From: Natrinema mahii
GTDB lineage: Archaea; Halobacteriota; Halobacteria; Halobacteriales; Natrialbaceae
Length of the DNA: 64,000 nucleotides
Assembly (NCBI GenBank): GCA_000690595.2
Contig: JHUT02000013.1
Span: 24,667-88,666, forward strand
Reading direction: 5' to 3'
Shown here: piece after piece, positions 34,892-43,147 of the stretch
How the letters are laid out: each line of letters opens with the position of its first letter
How positions within the stretch are numbered: the stretch's first letter is position 1
Made by a program: the position numbers and the translations under genes
Notes under the pieces: model-generated
What the model was told of the DNA's origin: nothing
The model's database searches: none
What the model saw: only the letters and a program-made list of their open reading frames with translations

Positions 34892-35452
34892 ATGAGTACA
34901 AATCGACCACTCCAGAGCGACTCGCATCGAGATCAACCAACAAACGAGTACACAAGCGACCGCGATCGCAGCTATCCAGGAGACGTTGCCCGACTGAACG
35001 GACATGAGCTCGTCGCGATCGACGAGTGGCTACCAGGCACGGAGCCAACACCGTACGAACTCAATCTCACTGATGGCTACGAGTATCGGACACGCTACTG
35101 GCGCTGCAGAAAGTGCAGCCAAGAACGCAACCATCGCGACGAGTTCACCGTCCCCTGCGACAACCCCCAGCCGTCGACTGCCCTCGAGGCAGGTGGCTAC
35201 TCGATCGACGACCCACGAACGCGCCGTGCACTGAACGAAAGACTGGACGTCCGCTTTGCGACAGCGGGCCCGATCTACGAGGTCCATAGTGAGAGCGGGA
35301 ACACCTACACGGTCGACATCGAGGCAGCGACGTGTACCTGCCCTGATTTCGAGCAGCGCCAGCCAGACAACGGCTGCAAGCATCTTCGCCGTGTTGACCT
35401 CGAGATCCGGACGGGACTTGTCCCTGCGCCAGATGGGACGTTCAGCCACTGA
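34892..35452 (+). CDS. SWIM zinc-finger protein
   Basis: A 186-residue protein. Near the C-terminus Cys148-x-Cys150-x11-Cys162-x-His164 (CTCPDFEQRQPDNGCKH) is the SWIM zinc finger, a nucleic-acid or protein-binding module. An additional Cys72-x2-Cys75 with Cys89 may bind another metal. SWIM proteins of this size are frequent on haloarchaeal plasmids. The gene follows 5' element A and begins a run of small same-strand genes up to 35987. Confidence 0.8.
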   Translation: MSTNRPLQSDSHRDQPTNEYTSDRDRSYPGDVARLNGHELVAIDEWLPGTEPTPYELNLTDGYEYRTRYWRCRKCSQERNHRDEFTVPCDNPQPSTALEAGGYSIDDPRTRRALNERLDVRFATAGPIYEVHSESGNTYTVDIEAATCTCPDFEQRQPDNGCKHLRRVDLEIRTGLVPAPDGTFSH

Positions 35453-35488
35453 CTGTCGAGTGACGAGATCACTCAAGACGGTTTGTGA

Positions 35489-35508
35489 CCCCCGAAAGGG
35501 GTGCGGGG
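35489..35508 (+). promoter_or_regulatory. 5' element B, copy 1
   Basis: CCCCGAAAGGGGTGCGGGG (35490-35508) matches 63212-63230 at 17 of 19 positions. Both copies stand 25-28 nt before an ATG. The C run can pair with either of two G runs to form alternative hairpins. Confidence 0.5.
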
Positions 35509-35536
35509 GCTCGAAGGGAGCCCACCGCAGCAACCC

Positions 35537-35614
35537 ATGAGACAAAGAGAGACAGCAGTCGCGTCGACAGCCACTGAAACGACTCAGCTCCGGAACCGAG
35601 GAATCTCCAGATGA
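35537..35614 (+). CDS. 25-residue leader-type peptide
   Basis: ATG 35537 starts MRQRETAVASTATETTQLRN and ends after 25 residues; its TGA overlaps the ATG of the next gene (ATGA). It stands at the same distance from 5' element B as the 63256 gene does. It could be a coupling peptide or a decayed gene start. Confidence 0.35.
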   Translation: MRQRETAVASTATETTQLRNRGISR

Positions 35615-35775
35615 CTGACCGCGACGAGTGCCGGATGCCGACGTGTTCGGAACCTGCCCGCGATCGGACAGGGTATTCTGGTCGGTTCTGTTCGGACAGC
35701 TGCGAGGTCCGCTACGAGCATCTCCAAGCGGACGCTCGAGATGCTGCAGTGGATGAAGCCGAGGATCTGTACTGA
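35611..35775 (+). CDS. 54-residue zinc-finger microprotein
   Basis: The protein reads MTDRDECRMPTCSEPARDRT and continues GYSGRFCSDSCEVRYEHLQA, giving a C-x4-C ... C-x3-C treble-clef-like zinc site. Such CxxC microproteins are abundant in haloarchaea and often regulatory. Its ATG overlaps the leader peptide stop, and its own TGA overlaps the next ATG (TGATG), so three small genes are translationally linked. Confidence 0.6.
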   Translation: MTDRDECRMPTCSEPARDRTGYSGRFCSDSCEVRYEHLQADARDAAVDEAEDLY

Positions 35776-35987
35776 TGCTCAAGCAGATCGATCACCGTGG
35801 TAAGCGTTTCACGATTGATGACAAGGACGGTGTCGACGATGTCGCTCGTGAACGGTGTCGGCGGGACGAACTGCTCGAACGACAGGCTCAGCGAGAGATC
35901 CGTGAACTCGAGCGTGCGAAAGCAGTCGCTGGACCAGACAGTGAAAATTCTGATATTGGAATGCTCGACCAGCGACATGAAACATAG
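35775..35987 (+). CDS. 70-residue charged protein
   Basis: Begins MLKQIDHRGKRFTIDDKDGV, and has a helical basic/acidic middle (RRDELLERQAQREIRELERA). It has no recognised domain. It starts within the stop of the zinc microprotein, which supports it as a real gene. A longer overlapping frame at 35797 is a shadow. Confidence 0.5.
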   Translation: MLKQIDHRGKRFTIDDKDGVDDVARERCRRDELLERQAQREIRELERAKAVAGPDSENSDIGMLDQRHET

Positions 35988-36064
35988 GGAACGAAAGACA
36001 CACCGTATTTCCGGAGATAACTGCTCAAGCAGAGATCTGCTATAAGCAGTGATGAAACGCACCT

Positions 36065-36259
36065 TCACAGATAGTTGATACCCCGGGCACACAGAGTACA
36101 CTCTGCACACAGTGCGTCTCGAGTCTCGAAAAGCGGTACGTCTGGCGGATCGGGGACAACGATCAACACCGGACGCGACTGTGAGATGGACGATGATTGG
36201 AATCGGGCAATGTCGCCCGATCCGTGCGTGAGTGATTTGTTCAACGTTCTTGTTATCAA
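36065..36259 (-). CDS. possible small CxxC protein
   Basis: The minus frame ends with RPVLIVVPDPPDVPLFETRD then ALCAECTLCARGINYL, where C-x2-C-x2-C could bind zinc. The only starts are TTG codons (36259, 36244). It may be a real 55-65 residue protein or a remnant. Confidence 0.3.
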   Translation of the reverse strand: MITRTLNKSLTHGSGDIARFQSSSISQSRPVLIVVPDPPDVPLFETRDALCAECTLCARGINYL

Positions 36260-36529
36260 TTCCCCTACATATCCATGAGAACAGCTCTATTGTTACATTC
36301 GAAGATGTAGAAACATCTGTTAGATGCAATCATGTTGCTACAATCTATAAATCAAATCAAGGAAATCAGTACAGCCTGCAGTGGCGTTAACAGACGTACC
36401 GACACGCGAATATTGTCTAATATTCTGGAAATAGTAGATACATTATGCCATGTAGGATTGGGAATAAGATAGGATCCTAACTAAAGAACCCATTACGTCC
36501 GGTTGACCCCTGAATGTCCAGAAAAGCTG
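36260..36529. repeat. non-coding region downstream of orc1 with palindromes
   Basis: Seen: ACATTCGAAGATGT (36295-36308), 12 of 14 identical to the perfect palindrome at 38346-38359; AGATGT/ACATCT hairpin at 36303-36318; GAATATT-GTCT-AATATTC at 36408-36425; and TGTCCAGAA at 36515-36523, the origin-box core. These are likely binding sites for Orc1 or partition proteins on the far side of orc1. Confidence 0.5.
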
Positions 36530-37753
36530 TTATGGTCTATCAATCAGGCTAAGAACATCATTAAACCGATTTTCCTCAGTCAAGACATTGACCGTAGTAT
36601 CCAAATCCGTGTTCAACTCCCAGTAGTACTTTGGACCGCCACGCGATCCACCACTGCGTTTCGCCCCTGAGACGACACCAATCATATCTAGATCATGGAG
36701 ATGACTGCGAACCCGACGCATTGCGATCGAGTTCGTGTCGACATGAGATGTGATATCTGTGTACCGCGAGTACACCTCTGGTGTTGGCGCTGGCGTTTCA
36801 TTCCCTGTTGCCAACGAAGTGAGTGCTAGCAATGCCAACTGATCCTGTATTGTCAGATCACGAATGCTCTGCGCGATATTCATCTGCTCAACATGGTCCT
36901 CGGCCTTGCGGACATGCTCCTCACCGACCTGCGGTTCGTCGTTAAGAGCGGCGAACTCACCGGCCTTGTACAGATACCGAATTGCCTGCCGTGCCGATCC
37001 TAGATCTTGGGCAGCAAGCGCCGCTGCTAGTGCGATAGCTTCCTGCGTGACAGCACTATCGACAAACGCTTTCTCTGACCGACGGTTGAGAATGCTCCGC
37101 AGTTGATCAGCATCATACGGTGGAAAGTGAATTTCGACCTCGCATAGCGAATCCTTAGCTCGAGGGTCGAGTTCCTCGTAGAACGTCATATCGTTGCTGA
37201 TTCCGATCACGGAAACGTCCATATCCTCAATATGACTGTTGTCACGCGCGCGTGGCAGCTCATAGAGAATCATATCTTTGTTTCCGATGTTGTCGACTTC
37301 ATCAAGGACAATAACGACAATCCCACCAATTTCTTGAAGAGCATCGTAAAGCCGGGCGAATACTTTCCTCTTCGGATGGCCGTTCGGGTTGTCACCAGTT
37401 AATTGTTCTACAAGATCACACGCAACCTGATACGAAGAGTGATGGCCCTTACACGTTTGAAAAATAGTAGTCAAATTGATTCCGCTCCGCTCATCGACTT
37501 CCTCTTGCAGTTTCTCAAGGAGAAAACGTGCAGCTGCTGTTTTCCCCTGCCCGGGCTTACCGTACAGAAACGCGTTGTGAGGGGGTGCATCGTTGAGAAC
37601 TGGAGAAAGAACCTCCAACCCAAGTCGTTTGAGTTGCTCTTCTCGTTCTGGAAGATCATTTGGTGTGTAACTCTCTTTCAGGATACGTTCGCTTTCGAAG
37701 ATCTCTGATCGGTCCTGAAAGTACTCGGTCATGATAGGAGACAACGTACTCAT
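36530..37753 (-). CDS. orc1: Orc1/Cdc6-type replication initiator
   Basis: A 407-residue protein from ATG 37753 (MSTLSPIMTEYFQDRSEIFE). AAA+ ATPase: Walker A LYGKPGQGKT (Lys71), Walker B VIVLDEVDN (Asp151-Glu152), sensor region SVIGISNDMTFYEELDPRAK. A C-terminal winged helix (SIAMRRVRSHLHDLDMIGVV) contacts the origin box. It belongs to the many short plasmid-borne Orc1 paralogues of haloarchaea. Origin-like repeats lie immediately upstream, two of them within the likely promoter (37771-37798), which suggests autoregulation. parA is transcribed divergently from the far side of the origin. The open frame upstream to 37897 runs through the repeats and is not part of the protein. Confidence 0.93.
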   Translation of the reverse strand: MSTLSPIMTEYFQDRSEIFESERILKESYTPNDLPEREEQLKRLGLEVLSPVLNDAPPHNAFLYGKPGQGKTAAARFLLEKLQEEVDERSGINLTTIFQTCKGHHSSYQVACDLVEQLTGDNPNGHPKRKVFARLYDALQEIGGIVVIVLDEVDNIGNKDMILYELPRARDNSHIEDMDVSVIGISNDMTFYEELDPRAKDSLCEVEIHFPPYDADQLRSILNRRSEKAFVDSAVTQEAIALAAALAAQDLGSARQAIRYLYKAGEFAALNDEPQVGEEHVRKAEDHVEQMNIAQSIRDLTIQDQLALLALTSLATGNETPAPTPEVYSRYTDITSHVDTNSIAMRRVRSHLHDLDMIGVVSGAKRSGGSRGGPKYYWELNTDLDTTVNVLTEENRFNDVLSLIDRP

Positions 37754-38514
37754 TATACAAATAACCGTAGTGTCCAGAACCCTCCATAATGTCCAGAAAT
37801 ACGGGTGGCTGAGACCCACCCCCACCCGGGGGCGTCCGGAATTAGCGAGAAAAAGAGGCCCGCAGTGAAACCAAGTTATCAGAGCCTGGAACCACAAGAT
37901 TTCACAGTTACTTCCTCAATAAAAGAGATTAGGGGGAACCAGTCGAAAGCGCGGTCGGATACTTATCCTTCCTTGCTTTCTACTAGCTGCTTTGCGGTTC
38001 TGTACAGTAGTACACCTCTTATAGATTTCGAACTAGGATATATTTCACTAGAGAAAGATGCAATCTTACTAGAAAGATATTTTAAAAGGGCCTCTGCGAT
38101 CGTGAGGTGAATCGCTCTTTCTTCCGTCTTTTCTGGACGCCCCCGGGGGTGCCCCTTCTGTCTCGAAATTCTCTTAATTCTCAATTGTTCTTCTGAAGAT
38201 CTTTGAGGTCCAATTCTCTTAACGAGCTCCACACATGAACTACTCTGCTCTACTCGCTCACGGCTGATTCCTCCTTGAGGACGGGAGTTTAGCACCCTCT
38301 CTTTCAGCTAATTCGCCGACTGTCCATGCTAATCTTTCTATCCCTACATTCGAGAATGTGGCTACATGGGCCACACTTTATCCTGTAAGTCATTTCTATA
38401 TTGTACAGAATTCACCCACGGGTCTGAATTCCGATAACGTGGTGAAGTTCACTCATGTCTCTACATGATCTCTTTCCATCACACTTTATACTGTGGCTAC
38501 GTGAACTATCCTCT
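37754..38514. other. predicted replication origin with inverted origin boxes
   Basis: Between divergent orc1 and parA. TGTCCAGAA occurs at 37771-37779 and 37790-37798. A longer box CCCGGGGGCGTCCGGAA at 37825-37841 is matched, inverted, by TTCTGGACGCCCCCGGG at 38131-38147 (16 of 17). The 290 nt between them, mainly 37990-38100, are AT-rich (for example AGATATTTTAAAAGG), fitting a duplex-unwinding element. Inverted boxes around an AT-rich core next to orc1 are the usual form of haloarchaeal origins; the G-run next to the box is also typical. No gene is supported here. Confidence 0.75.
38346..38503. repeat. palindrome and short repeats before parA
   Basis: ACATTC-GA-GAATGT (38346-38359) is a perfect palindrome. 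TGTGGCTACATG (38357), TGTCTCTACATG (38456) and TGTGGCTACGTG (38492) are three related direct repeats, and CACACTTTAT occurs at 38372 and 38480, the second overlapping the parA TATA region. Candidate parS/centromere or operator sites. Confidence 0.5.
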
Positions 38515-39393
38515 ATGGCTAGCGATTCCGAGCTCACGAAAAAACCTCGAGCTGTTGCAGTTAACGTCCTCAAAGGTGGTTTTGGGAAATCAACTACCGC
38601 GATCAATCTTGCACGAGAACTTGCAGAGCGAAATGGCCGTGTTCTCCTTGTTGACCTCGACGATAACGGCCACACCACATTCAATCTTGGCTACCGTGAC
38701 CAATACGAATCTGACAACCACGTTCAAGAGGTCCTACTTGACGGCGCTGATCCGTTAGATCATGTCGTTCCAGTTACCGATGACCTTGATCTTCTGCCGT
38801 CCCATGAAGCCCTCGAGGAGGTGGAGACGAATCTGAAATCAGCAATGGCCTCGAGTCAACGACTTAACCGAAACGTCGTTGATCCTCTACTTGGAGATAC
38901 ATACTCCTACATCGTTGTCGATACGCCGGCCAATCGAGGAAAGCTCAACGACAATGCCTTGTTTGCAACAAAGAATCTCATTGTCCCACTCCGTCCGGAG
39001 AGTGGATGGGAATCTGGAATCACGCAGACGAACAAACGCTTGATCCAAGAAGCGCGCCAGTACTTCGACCTCCAATTGCTTGCACTTGTTCCAACTGATC
39101 TTAGCGAACGCCTCGATCAGGACACTCGAGACCGAAACCTGCTGTACGCGATTAACAGCCGTGATGAGCTTGCATCGTGCGTCCCAAATTTCGCACATCT
39201 CTCTGCGGCTGATTGGGAAGCAATTGACGCTGGCAACTATAATGGTGATCTCCCGGGTATCCGCCACCGTGCTAGTATCGATAAAGCACATCGTGCTCGC
39301 AAACCGCTACGCGATTATGATCCAGAGTGTGACCAGCTGAAGTGTTATGAGGAACTTGCCCAAATCGTCGAAAACGGAGGGGTGATGCGGTAA
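38515..39393 (+). CDS. parA: ParA/Soj-type partition ATPase
   Basis: A 292-residue protein. The deviant Walker A KGGFGKST (residues 20-27) has both the signature lysine (Lys20) and the P-loop lysine (Lys25). VLLVDLDDNGHTTFNLGY is the Walker A' region, and YIVVDTPANRGKLNDNALFA is Walker B. It drives segregation of the replicon with a DNA-bound partner. I prefer ATG 38515 to the upstream 38455 because TTTATAC (38485-38491) is centred about 28 nt before it, indicating a leaderless mRNA. The stop overlaps the next ATG by one base. Confidence 0.9.
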   Translation: MASDSELTKKPRAVAVNVLKGGFGKSTTAINLARELAERNGRVLLVDLDDNGHTTFNLGYRDQYESDNHVQEVLLDGADPLDHVVPVTDDLDLLPSHEALEEVETNLKSAMASSQRLNRNVVDPLLGDTYSYIVVDTPANRGKLNDNALFATKNLIVPLRPESGWESGITQTNKRLIQEARQYFDLQLLALVPTDLSERLDQDTRDRNLLYAINSRDELASCVPNFAHLSAADWEAIDAGNYNGDLPGIRHRASIDKAHRARKPLRDYDPECDQLKCYEELAQIVENGGVMR

Positions 39394-39836
39394 TGCCGTT
39401 CGACGACCTTGCTGACGAGTCGGAGGAATCTGATCCTGGTGACGAGGCGCTGGCTGAACTTGCTGGTACCCTTGCAGAGGACTCCACAGAAGGGGAAGAA
39501 CCGTCAGGAAATGACACTACGTCTGAGGATCGTGATACCGTCTCAGCATATAATTCTCAGACAGAGCCAGCATTCCCGACTGCGAAGACACAGACACAGC
39601 ATTCGATCTACTGCCTTCCTGAGACGTGGGACACGATTGATGGTGCGTCTGGCCTTCTCTTCGAAGCCGAGATTATGCTCCGTCGCGATGGCTATGGAGC
39701 TGTGCAGAAACGTGAACTGCACAATGCATTGCTTAAATCTGCAGCACAACAGTTGACTCCCGAGGATATTGCTGAAGTCTTTGTTGCGACTCGAGAAGAC
39801 CGAGAATCTGGACCACTCCTCACTGACGAATCATAA
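39393..39836 (+). CDS. probable ParA partner protein
   Basis: A 147-residue protein whose ATG lies in the parA stop (TAATG). The first 65 residues are acidic and likely disordered; residues 75-140 (SIYCLPETWDTIDGASGLLF, RELHNALLKSAAQQ) are helical and resemble the folded part of small partition or ribbon-helix-helix-type proteins. Position immediately after parA makes it the likely centromere-binding or regulatory partner. No ParB nuclease domain is present. Confidence 0.65.
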   Translation: MPFDDLADESEESDPGDEALAELAGTLAEDSTEGEEPSGNDTTSEDRDTVSAYNSQTEPAFPTAKTQTQHSIYCLPETWDTIDGASGLLFEAEIMLRRDGYGAVQKRELHNALLKSAAQQLTPEDIAEVFVATREDRESGPLLTDES

Positions 39837-39895
39837 GCAAGGCGAGTGCCTCAAGGCGTGACTTCGAGGCGGTCCACACTTACTGCTGTTTTGGG

Positions 39896-40045
39896 ATGTC
39901 GTCCTACTTGACTGTGATTCTCGGGCGTAGCGATCGTGGCACTGAGGGGGTCGTGACTGATATGGAGGTCGAGGAGGTCATGCGAAAGATGCTCGGCCAC
40001 TACCAGTTCCGCTTAGACGACGCGTTGCCAGAAGCTGAGGCATAA
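39896..40045 (+). CDS. 49-residue possible small protein
   Basis: Reads MSSYLTVILGRSDRGTEGVV and ends LGHYQFRLDDALPEAEA. The codon use is haloarchaeal, but there is no family or signal to confirm it. Could be a remnant. Confidence 0.3.
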   Translation: MSSYLTVILGRSDRGTEGVVTDMEVEEVMRKMLGHYQFRLDDALPEAEA

Positions 40046-40155
40046 TCTCATACGTAACGGTTGTTTCTACTTTCATCCCGCTGGCGGCAGTTTAAATAAT
40101 ACCTGAGGCGGAATTACACTTCGATGACTGAATTGAGATTGTTCGGGGATACTCA

Positions 40156-41532
40156 ATGCCATGGATAGCGATATATGGGGGCGAGAAACGTGGCCCGTTC
40201 CAGGTACCGAGAAAAACCGACGTTGAATGCCCGACGTGCAAGGGCCGAATGCGCGTATGGAGAGAATCGTCTGACGGGAAAGCACGCCACTTCAAACATA
40301 TCGATGGAATGGGTAGTGGAGGCGGTAGCAGTAGTGCTGCTTGTGAAACGGTGGCCGAATCCGATAAACACATTAAGTGGAAAAATCTGGCTGCTCAACG
40401 GCTACTGGATGAGTTTTCGGATAATGTCGGAAAATGCCGCGTAGAGATGGGACTAAAAGCGCCAATCTCAGATAAAGATCGACGCGTTGGGGATGCGGTG
40501 TTATTATTCGAGGAGCGGGACGAGCAACTTGGGCGTGGGATTGTCGTTGAAGTACAGCATAAGAATCACACAAAGGATATCGAAGCGACCACGGCCGATT
40601 ATGTTGGGCAGGATTTATCGATCGTGTGGACGTACGAAGACGATTATGCAATTGACCGTTGTAAGCTAACTGAGATCGATCTTCGAAAGCGTGCGCAGGA
40701 TGCAGTATGGCCGGATTATGCCCCAGAGGAATCCACTTGGCTCGAACCGCAGTACAATTCCAAAGCTCACGAGCCGAAGTGGGCCAATGCTTACGATACT
40801 GGCCTCACTGAAACGACTGTACCGGCACGACTCCCTCCAGACTACTACGATACAAAAGCTCGAGAGATATGGGAGTCACAATATTGGTACCACCTATTCC
40901 CTGCTTCGCAACGTGGATTTACGTACGAATACAAGGCTGAAAAGCATATCTTTGAGGTTCGTGAAACCCTTACAGACGGGCCTGAATCTACGGTGAGGCT
41001 ACCACCTGAACAGTGCGACGAGCTAGCGATGGAATTGTGGCGATCTGAAGAATGGGATGAATTGTTCCCGCAAGTAACATCCGAACGTCTGGATGGTTTA
41101 TCGCTCGAATATCAATCGGAAGTGTATTTGGAAGAATTGCGTGACCAACTATCGTCACCTGTACTCGAGGTGAGGATCCCAATTGAGATAGGATGGATCT
41201 ATTCTGCTTGGAAGAACGGCCTTGATCAACTGAGTGAAACGAAAGAACAGTTACCCGAGCCGTCAGCATGGAACGGGACACTCGATCTCGACATCGAACG
41301 CGTAGATCCTGAAATCCGAGTTCGATTCCCTCGACAGATCGATCCATCGACGAAGGAAGTGCTTCGAAATATCTGGTATATTTTCGCCGACAATTCGTTC
41401 GATAATATCATCACTCTATCAGATTCAAACGCGGATCGGAGTTGTGGAGAATGCGGTTGTGAAGCACGACACTATGTCCAAGGAGAGTCGATCAATGGAT
41501 TCTACTGCACCACCTGTTTGGCTATCAAGTGA
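40156..41532 (+). CDS. CoiA-like nuclease with zinc fingers (copy 2)
   Basis: A 458-residue paralogue of the 32523 gene. It has N-terminal Cys25-x2-Cys28, ARHFKHIDGMGSGGGSSS, then RRVGDAVLLF (Asp113) and RGIVVEVQHKN (Glu132-x-Gln134-x-Lys136) as the PD-(D/E)XK site. The C-terminus CGECGCEARHYV ... FYCTTC is another zinc ribbon. Residues 200-400 contain a domain not found in copy 1, with two similar units (PPDYYDTKAREIWESQYWYH and PPEQCDELAMELWRSEEWDE). The leaders of both copies are similar just before the ATG. It lies next to the integrase, on the replication and transfer side of the window. Confidence 0.75.
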   Translation: MPWIAIYGGEKRGPFQVPRKTDVECPTCKGRMRVWRESSDGKARHFKHIDGMGSGGGSSSAACETVAESDKHIKWKNLAAQRLLDEFSDNVGKCRVEMGLKAPISDKDRRVGDAVLLFEERDEQLGRGIVVEVQHKNHTKDIEATTADYVGQDLSIVWTYEDDYAIDRCKLTEIDLRKRAQDAVWPDYAPEESTWLEPQYNSKAHEPKWANAYDTGLTETTVPARLPPDYYDTKAREIWESQYWYHLFPASQRGFTYEYKAEKHIFEVRETLTDGPESTVRLPPEQCDELAMELWRSEEWDELFPQVTSERLDGLSLEYQSEVYLEELRDQLSSPVLEVRIPIEIGWIYSAWKNGLDQLSETKEQLPEPSAWNGTLDLDIERVDPEIRVRFPRQIDPSTKEVLRNIWYIFADNSFDNIITLSDSNADRSCGECGCEARHYVQGESINGFYCTTCLAIK

Positions 41533-41683
41533 ATTAGAACGTCAGACATTTGTTTTCGGCAGAATCGTTTCTAGCGGTAGAGCCGACGATTCGATATTGC
41601 GTTATTTGGTTTAGAAGATGCGACTTTCGGGGTAGAGGACTTGAGTCGCCCGCGAACCCACTCCTCAGCGGTTCCGCATTGTA

Positions 41684-41709
41684 CTTGGTTAAAGGGGAGT
41701 TTAACCAAG
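41684..41709. repeat. perfect 10-bp inverted repeat before the integrase
   Basis: CTTGGTTAAA (41684-41693), GGGGAG, TTTAACCAAG (41700-41709). It ends 37 nt before the integrase ATG and could be an operator, an arm-type recombinase site or a terminator hairpin of the upstream gene. Confidence 0.6.
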
Positions 41710-41746
41710 GGACTTTACGAGGGTCGACACTGTACCCCACATACGA

Positions 41747-42889
41747 ATGTCTGGATCAACGGAACAAGGGGCTTCCTCCGGGGGCACAACCGTCCACGAG
41801 GCCATCGAGAGCTACCTTCGGTACAAGATCAACGCCGACGGTTCGAAGACGACCATGCGCTCACCACTGCGTGAGTTCGCCGACCACTGTCGAGACGAGC
41901 GTGATCTTGAGCTCGTCGACGACCTCACACCCCACGATGTCCGCAGTTATAGCGAGCACCTCTACGACCGCGTCGTGATCGACGAGGATCTGGCGGCTTC
42001 AACCGCCCACAACTACTTCGCGTACGTCCGAGCTTTTCTCTCCTGGTCGGTGCGAGAACAACATCTCGAGTCGAACCCGGCAAATACGAACACTGCGATG
42101 GATCCTCTGCCAGAGGACGACGGGAAACGCAAACGCCAGTATTGGTCTCAAGAAGACCGCGAGACGTTGCTCGAGTACGCCACCAAGCGCGTAGACATGG
42201 CTCTTGAGGGAACCATCCGGACCGACGCCGAGACAGCCTTCCGTGACCGGGCAATCGTCGTCATGCTCGATGGCACGGGGGCGCGTGGTGCTGAGTTGTT
42301 TGCCGATCCGAAAGACGACAAGCGTAACGGCCTCCGGTGGAAGGACGTCGATTTCGACGAGCGGCTGATCGAAGTCTACGGCAAGTCCCGTGAGTACGAA
42401 CAGGCCCCGTTCCCCGCAAGCGTCCACGACGTCCTCAAGCGATGGCACCGGGTGCAAGAGCCGGCGACCGAAGCGTGGCCCGTATTTCCGACCGGTCACT
42501 ACGGCTCGAAAAAGCGCATACTTGAGGATGCACTCGGTGAGGAGTCAGTCTCTCGGGCGCTCGAGGATAGGGGTGACGCCGGGAAAACCGAGGTGCTTGA
42601 CCGTCTACATCGCGAGCACGAGGTTCCGCCGCCGTCGATCTCGAAAGAGGGCGTTCGCCGGTTGTTGAAACGGCTCACCGACGAAGCCGGGATCGATCCG
42701 GACGGCGAGTACGACTATCTGACGCTGCACGGCGCTCGGCGGGCACTCGGACGCGACCTCTATACCAGCGGGATGTCTGAAAAGGCACAGGAAGCGTTAC
42801 GACACAACTCGATCGAGACTACTCACGAGGCCTACGCCGATGTCAAGATGAAGGACGTCTCCGATTCGATTGACGACGTTCGTGGCTGA
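41747..42889 (+). CDS. tyrosine recombinase (XerC/phage-integrase type)
   Basis: A 380-residue protein. The N-terminal SAM-like core-binding domain spans about residues 15-115. Catalytic residues: Arg180 in GTGARGAEL, Lys213 in YGKSREYEQAP, His328 and Arg331 in LHGARRALG, His353 and the nucleophile Tyr363 in HEAYADVK. It should catalyse site-specific integration, excision or dimer resolution. The inverted repeat 37 nt upstream may be its control or target site. No tRNA gene adjoins it, so an att site is not evident. Confidence 0.9.
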   Translation: MSGSTEQGASSGGTTVHEAIESYLRYKINADGSKTTMRSPLREFADHCRDERDLELVDDLTPHDVRSYSEHLYDRVVIDEDLAASTAHNYFAYVRAFLSWSVREQHLESNPANTNTAMDPLPEDDGKRKRQYWSQEDRETLLEYATKRVDMALEGTIRTDAETAFRDRAIVVMLDGTGARGAELFADPKDDKRNGLRWKDVDFDERLIEVYGKSREYEQAPFPASVHDVLKRWHRVQEPATEAWPVFPTGHYGSKKRILEDALGEESVSRALEDRGDAGKTEVLDRLHREHEVPPPSISKEGVRRLLKRLTDEAGIDPDGEYDYLTLHGARRALGRDLYTSGMSEKAQEALRHNSIETTHEAYADVKMKDVSDSIDDVRG

Positions 42890-43019
42890 GAACGTACCTT
42901 TAGAACAGGATCAAACTGCTCTGTTGACTCGATGGAAATCCTGCTATCCCATGAGAGCGTGAAACAAGTATGGGACGCAAGAGGTCGAGAGCTATTCCGT
43001 GCTCCGAAGCACGTGCTGT

Positions 43020-43147
43020 TGACTGGCCCAAGTGCGTAGGAAGCCGAGTCCTGGGCATTACAGCCCGACTGCCGCTCCAGGCGGCAGTCGGGAAAGCCCG
43101 TATAGGAGAATCTCTGTTTCACGCACCACCGTCCCGAGGTGAACCCA
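43020..43147 (+). ncRNA. possible bridge-RNA remnant of IS110 element
   Basis: IS110 elements encode a bridge RNA in the non-coding end next to the recombinase gene. Here the region before ATG 43148 has a perfect 12-bp hairpin, CCCGACTGCCGC (43064-43075) and GCGGCAGTCGGG (43081-43092) with a 5-nt loop. Function is lost with the truncated recombinase; the identity as bridge RNA is inference. Confidence 0.4.

Noticed and set aside
37963..38295. 110-codon minus frame across the predicted origin
   Set aside because: It runs through the inverted origin box and the AT-rich core; composition does not look coding.
41590..41680. tRNA gene or att site next to the integrase
   Set aside because: No cloverleaf with a T-arm GGTTCRA could be built from the sequence by eye.
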